64,000 nt of DNA. Source: Treponema saccharophilum DSM 2985. GTDB taxonomy: Bacteria; Spirochaetota; Spirochaetia; Treponematales; Treponemataceae. The translations under genes and the position numbers were made by a program. Below the pieces are notes generated by a model. It had not been told where the DNA came from. It did not search any database and saw only the letters and a program-made list of their open reading frames with translations. Position 1 is the first letter of the stretch; each line of letters opens with the position of its first letter. Location: contig NZ_AGRW01000036.1 in assembly GCF_000255555.1 (NCBI RefSeq), positions 33,007 to 97,006 on the forward strand, in the 5' to 3' direction. This document shows positions 61,703-64,000 of this stretch, piece after piece.

Positions 61703-61716
61703 TGTAACCGGTTACA
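61703..61716. promoter_or_regulatory. LacI-type operator of uxuAB-lacI
   Basis: Perfect palindrome TGTAACCGGTTACA covering +1 to +14 of the predicted uxuA transcript. Confidence 0.85.
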
Positions 61717-61722
61717 TTTTTC

Positions 61723-61751
61723 ATAGTACGCCATTTCACCGCGATTGTAAA
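61723..61751 (-). promoter_or_regulatory. Promoter of uxuA-uxuB-lacI
   Basis: Minus strand TTTACA (61746-61751), a 17-bp spacer and TACTAT (61723-61728). Confidence 0.75.
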
Positions 61752-61794
61752 GCCGGAATCCGCTTTTTCGGCCGCAAAAAAATCCGACGCCATA

Positions 61795-61823
61795 TTGACA
61801 GCATTTTCCCGATTCATTAGACT
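61795..61823 (+). promoter_or_regulatory. Consensus promoter in front of tandem hairpins
   Basis: TTGACA (61795-61800), a 17-bp spacer and TAGACT (61818-61823); predicted start near 61830. It points to the alcohol dehydrogenase gene. Confidence 0.85.
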
Positions 61824-61843
61824 CCGGCGCATCAAAAGCAAAG

Positions 61844-61875
61844 GAGCTCATGCATCGCGCATGGGCTCTTTTTTT
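61844..61875 (+). terminator. First leader terminator/attenuator
   Basis: GAGCTCATGC-atcgc-GCATGGGCTC followed by seven T, starting about 14 nt after the predicted mRNA start. The 5' arm contains AAGGAG-CTC-ATG, a possible leader-peptide start (MHRAW...). Confidence 0.8.
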
Positions 61876-61880
61876 GGACG

Positions 61881-61924
61881 AAGGCGTTTCAAGCGGGCAC
61901 AGCCCCCTCCGAAGCGCCTTTTTT
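61881..61924 (+). terminator. Second leader terminator/attenuator
   Basis: AAGGCGTTTC (61881-61890) pairs with GAAGCGCCTT (61911-61920, one G-T), followed by six T. It is in tandem with the first hairpin. Confidence 0.7.
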
Positions 61925-61971
61925 GATGCCGTTCCGGAAATATCGATTCAAAAAACTAAGGAGAAGAAAAA

Positions 61972-62174
61972 ATGGAAGCAGTGCAAAAAATCGCAGCAGG
62001 AAGCGTTCCCGGCGCGGAACCGTGGAAAATCCTTGAGCGGCGGAACGGCCGTCGGGAAGCGGCTTTCCGAAAAAAACGGAGACGGAATATTTCGACCGCG
62101 ATTTCATCGACCAGACTATAGAGCGCGCCATAGACGGCGCGATACCATTTTCAATCATGAACAGGAGGTGCACT
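61972..62174 (+). pseudogene. Probable frameshifted small gene upstream of the alcohol dehydrogenase
   Basis: AAGGAG precedes ATG 61972; the frame reads MEAVQKIAAGSVPGAEPWKI and stays open to a stop at 62119-62121. From about 62070 a different frame looks coding (KTETEYFDRDFIDQTIERAI) and runs up to the dehydrogenase start without a stop. A frameshift would join the two. The family was not recognised; alternatively the first frame is a genuine 49-aa protein. Confidence 0.45.
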
Positions 62175-63365
62175 ATGACGGAATTCAGCTATTTTCTGCC
62201 CGCGAACATTCTTTTCGGTATCGGGCGAGTCGCGGAGACGGGGATTCACGCAAAAAGATTCGGAAGGAAAGCGCTTATCGTGACGGGAACATCGAGCGCG
62301 AAGAAAAGCGGGCTTTACGACAAAGTGAGGAAAAGCCTTGAGGACGAGGGAATCGCCACGGTTCTTTTCGACAAGGTTCAGCAGAACCCGCTGACGACGA
62401 CGGCCGAGGAAGGGGCAGCCCTCGCCGTCTCGGAAAAATGCGACGTCGTCGTGGCTGCCGGCGGCGGCTCGATAATCGACTGCGCGAAGGGAATCGCGTT
62501 CCTCGCGGTGAACGACGGGGACATCAGCGACTACATCTTCGGGCGCAGGGAAAGCGGGAACGCTCTCCCCGTCATCGCAATCCCCACGACATGCGGGACG
62601 GGAAGCGAGGGGAACGGGTTCGCGGTGCTCACGAATCCGGAGAACGGAGACAAAAAAAGCCTGCGCTGCCCCGCCATTCTCCCGAAAGTCTCAATCGTCG
62701 ACCCGTCGTGCATGATGACAATGCCGCCGAGCGTCCTTTCTTCGGTCGGATTCGACGCGCTGTGCCATTGCATCGAATCATACACCGCGAAAAAATCACA
62801 GCCGTTCTGCGACGCGCTTTCATCCCGCGCGATTTCTCTCCTCGCGGAACACCTTCCCGCCCTGTACAGGCACATAAAAGCAGGCGCGGCTGCGACAGAC
62901 GAAAGCCTGCTCGAATCGTGGGAAGCCGTGAGCCTCGCCTCGACAATCGGAGGAATGTCCATCGGCATTTGCGGCGTGACGCTCTCTCACGGAATGGAGC
63001 ATCCCGCAAGCGGGCTCCGCAACATCGTGCACGGCAGGGGACTGTCCGCCATCACCCCGTCCGTCACCGACTTCACGGTCAGGAAACTGGCGGAGGAGCG
63101 CGGGAAAAATCCGGCAAAGGAAAAATTTGCCCGCGTCTCGAGCCTTCTCGGCGGCGGCGGCATCCTTGACTGCGCGCAGAAAATCCGCGAATTCATCGAG
63201 TCGCTCGACCTTCCCGAAAACCTCGGCGCGCTCGGCATCGAAAAGGCGGACATTCCCTGGATGACGGAAAACTGCCTCAAAGTCTCCGCCGGCAATCTCG
63301 CGAACATGTGCGTGGACGTGAAAAAAGACGACATCGCGCGGATTTACGTGGAGGCGGTCGGATGA
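62175..63365 (+). CDS. Iron-containing (group III) alcohol dehydrogenase
   Basis: A 396-aa Fe-ADH: N-terminal NILFGIGRVAETG, nucleotide-binding AAGGGSIIDCAKGIA, PTTCGTGSEGNGFAV, and metal ligands in GFDALCHCIESY and HGMEHPASGLRNIVHG. It reduces an aldehyde or ketone with NAD(P)H; substrate unknown (butanol, lactaldehyde or sugar-acid-derived aldehydes). GGAGG precedes ATG 62175. It overlaps the GNAT gene by 4 nt. Confidence 0.94.
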   Translation: MTEFSYFLPANILFGIGRVAETGIHAKRFGRKALIVTGTSSAKKSGLYDKVRKSLEDEGIATVLFDKVQQNPLTTTAEEGAALAVSEKCDVVVAAGGGSIIDCAKGIAFLAVNDGDISDYIFGRRESGNALPVIAIPTTCGTGSEGNGFAVLTNPENGDKKSLRCPAILPKVSIVDPSCMMTMPPSVLSSVGFDALCHCIESYTAKKSQPFCDALSSRAISLLAEHLPALYRHIKAGAAATDESLLESWEAVSLASTIGGMSIGICGVTLSHGMEHPASGLRNIVHGRGLSAITPSVTDFTVRKLAEERGKNPAKEKFARVSSLLGGGGILDCAQKIREFIESLDLPENLGALGIEKADIPWMTENCLKVSAGNLANMCVDVKKDDIARIYVEAVG

Positions 63366-63802
63366 GCGGGCTCGAGCTTCGGAAAGCGTCTGTCGAGGAT
63401 TTTCACCTCGTCTTCCCGCTGATAAAATCGCTGTGGTCGTACAACGAGTACGAGGAGAACGCGACGAAAGCCGTTTTCAGCGAGATTGTCGGAGGAAAGA
63501 GCACCTTCGCCGTCGTCGCCGAAAGAGGCGGCGAAATCGTCGGTTTCTGCCACGGGGATTTTTTCAGCACGCTCTGGATGTGCGGAAAAACATGCTACCT
63601 TTCGGGAATCATCACGAAGGAAAGCGAGCGCGGAAAAGGAATCGGCAAAAAGATGCTCAATTATATAGAAGGAATCGCAAAATCCGCCGGCTGCCGCGCG
63701 ATTATCCTCGAGTCGGGTATCCCGCGCACCGCCGCGCACCGCTTCTACGAGAGCAACGGCTTCGAGAAAAGCTGCTACGGCTTCGAGAAAATCCTCTCCT
63801 AG
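63362..63802 (+). CDS. GNAT family N-acetyltransferase
   Basis: A 146-aa GNAT protein with TCYLSGIITKESERGKGIGKKMLNYIE (motif A, R/QxxGxG/A as RGKGIG at about 82-87) and the C-terminal HRFYESNGFEKSCYGF (motif B). Its ATG overlaps the dehydrogenase stop (ATGA), so translation is coupled. It acetylates a small amine or a protein N-terminus; target unknown. Confidence 0.92.
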   Translation: MSGLELRKASVEDFHLVFPLIKSLWSYNEYEENATKAVFSEIVGGKSTFAVVAERGGEIVGFCHGDFFSTLWMCGKTCYLSGIITKESERGKGIGKKMLNYIEGIAKSAGCRAIILESGIPRTAAHRFYESNGFEKSCYGFEKILS

Positions 63803-63827
63803 CCATCAGGACTTTCCAAAAACAACC

Positions 63828-63898
63828 GGAAGGCTGCGTCCCCGAATCGCCGGCTTACTACCACCGCACCGGCGCCACGGGCACGGCCTTCCTTTTTT
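63828..63898 (+). terminator. Terminator after the GNAT gene
   Basis: GGAAGGC (63828-63834) pairs with GCCTTCC (63886-63892), enclosing CGCCGG/CCGGCG, followed by six T. A T-rich run on the other side may make it work for the convergent gene too. Confidence 0.8.
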
Positions 63899-63961
63899 CA
63901 CGCCTTTTCCAAATTTTTTACCATTGTGTACGCGCGAGCGCTTGCTCCGACACAGCCTGAC

Positions 63962-64000
63962 TCAGAACGTGAAAATGAACCGCAGGCGCGAAATCCCATC
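63962..64000 (-). CDS. C-terminal end of a probable outer-membrane beta-barrel protein
   Basis: The minus strand at the right edge reads DGISRLRFIFTF then TGA. Alternating hydrophobic residues with a terminal Phe is the BAM-recognised last strand of outer-membrane barrels. Only 12 codons are visible. Confidence 0.45.
   Translation of the reverse strand, partial: DGISRLRFIFTF

Overview
The window looks like the chromosome of a saccharolytic treponeme (Spirochaetota), probably a gut or rumen species. The reasons are a rimP-nusA-infB-rbfA order, a UPF0164-type outer-membrane protein next to a very large SpoIIE-type phosphatase receptor, many lipoproteins with loose spirochaetal lipoboxes, high-GC coding sequence with AT-rich promoters, and genes for starch and hexuronate breakdown. 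The genus is inferred; no rRNA is present to confirm it.

Layout. 1-4853 (minus strand): translation/transcription operon rimP-nusA-infB-rbfA with a consensus promoter and a terminator hairpin inside the leader. 4877-14487: UPF0164 outer-membrane protein, divergent from a 1041-aa TPR-like exported protein and a 1616-aa receptor phosphatase. 14488-15085: two families of tandem repeats. 15065-25014: a xylose-isomerase-like TIM-barrel protein, a lipoprotein/patatin pair, an RsmI-like methylase, a BI-1 protein, a Fur/PerR regulator with its own operator, a large ankyrin lipoprotein, an MBL-fold hydrolase and TspO. 25269-28941: heterodimeric ABC exporter. 29112-31187: DEAD-box helicase with a long leader. 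31625-35004: cobalamin riboswitch, BtuF-like binding protein, lipoprotein CbiK and CbiD. 35255-36728: hisH-hisF. 36979-40202: pseudopilin, two unknown proteins and a RecQ-like helicase. 40418-42502: CorA and a SUMF1-type protein. 42766-43283: remains of a GPH transporter and a GH31 gene.

The largest coherent system is 43436-57632: a LacI regulator and a divergent eight-gene starch/maltodextrin operon. It encodes an outer-membrane barrel with an N-terminal glycogen-binding-like domain, a starch-binding lipoprotein, an amylase lipoprotein, two ABC permeases, a solute-binding lipoprotein, a GH31 alpha-glucosidase and a GH13 cyclomaltodextrinase. There is no SusC/SusD pair and no dedicated ATPase, so this appears to be a spirochaetal alternative to the Bacteroidota Sus system.

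57783-61751 holds uxuA-uxuB followed by their own LacI regulator. Its likely operator also lies at the promoter of the broken GPH transporter. 61795-63802 has a promoter followed by two terminator-like hairpins, a decayed reading frame, an iron-type alcohol dehydrogenase and a GNAT acetyltransferase. The window ends in the last codons of a probable outer-membrane barrel gene on the minus strand. No tRNA, rRNA, CRISPR array, insertion sequence or transposase was seen.
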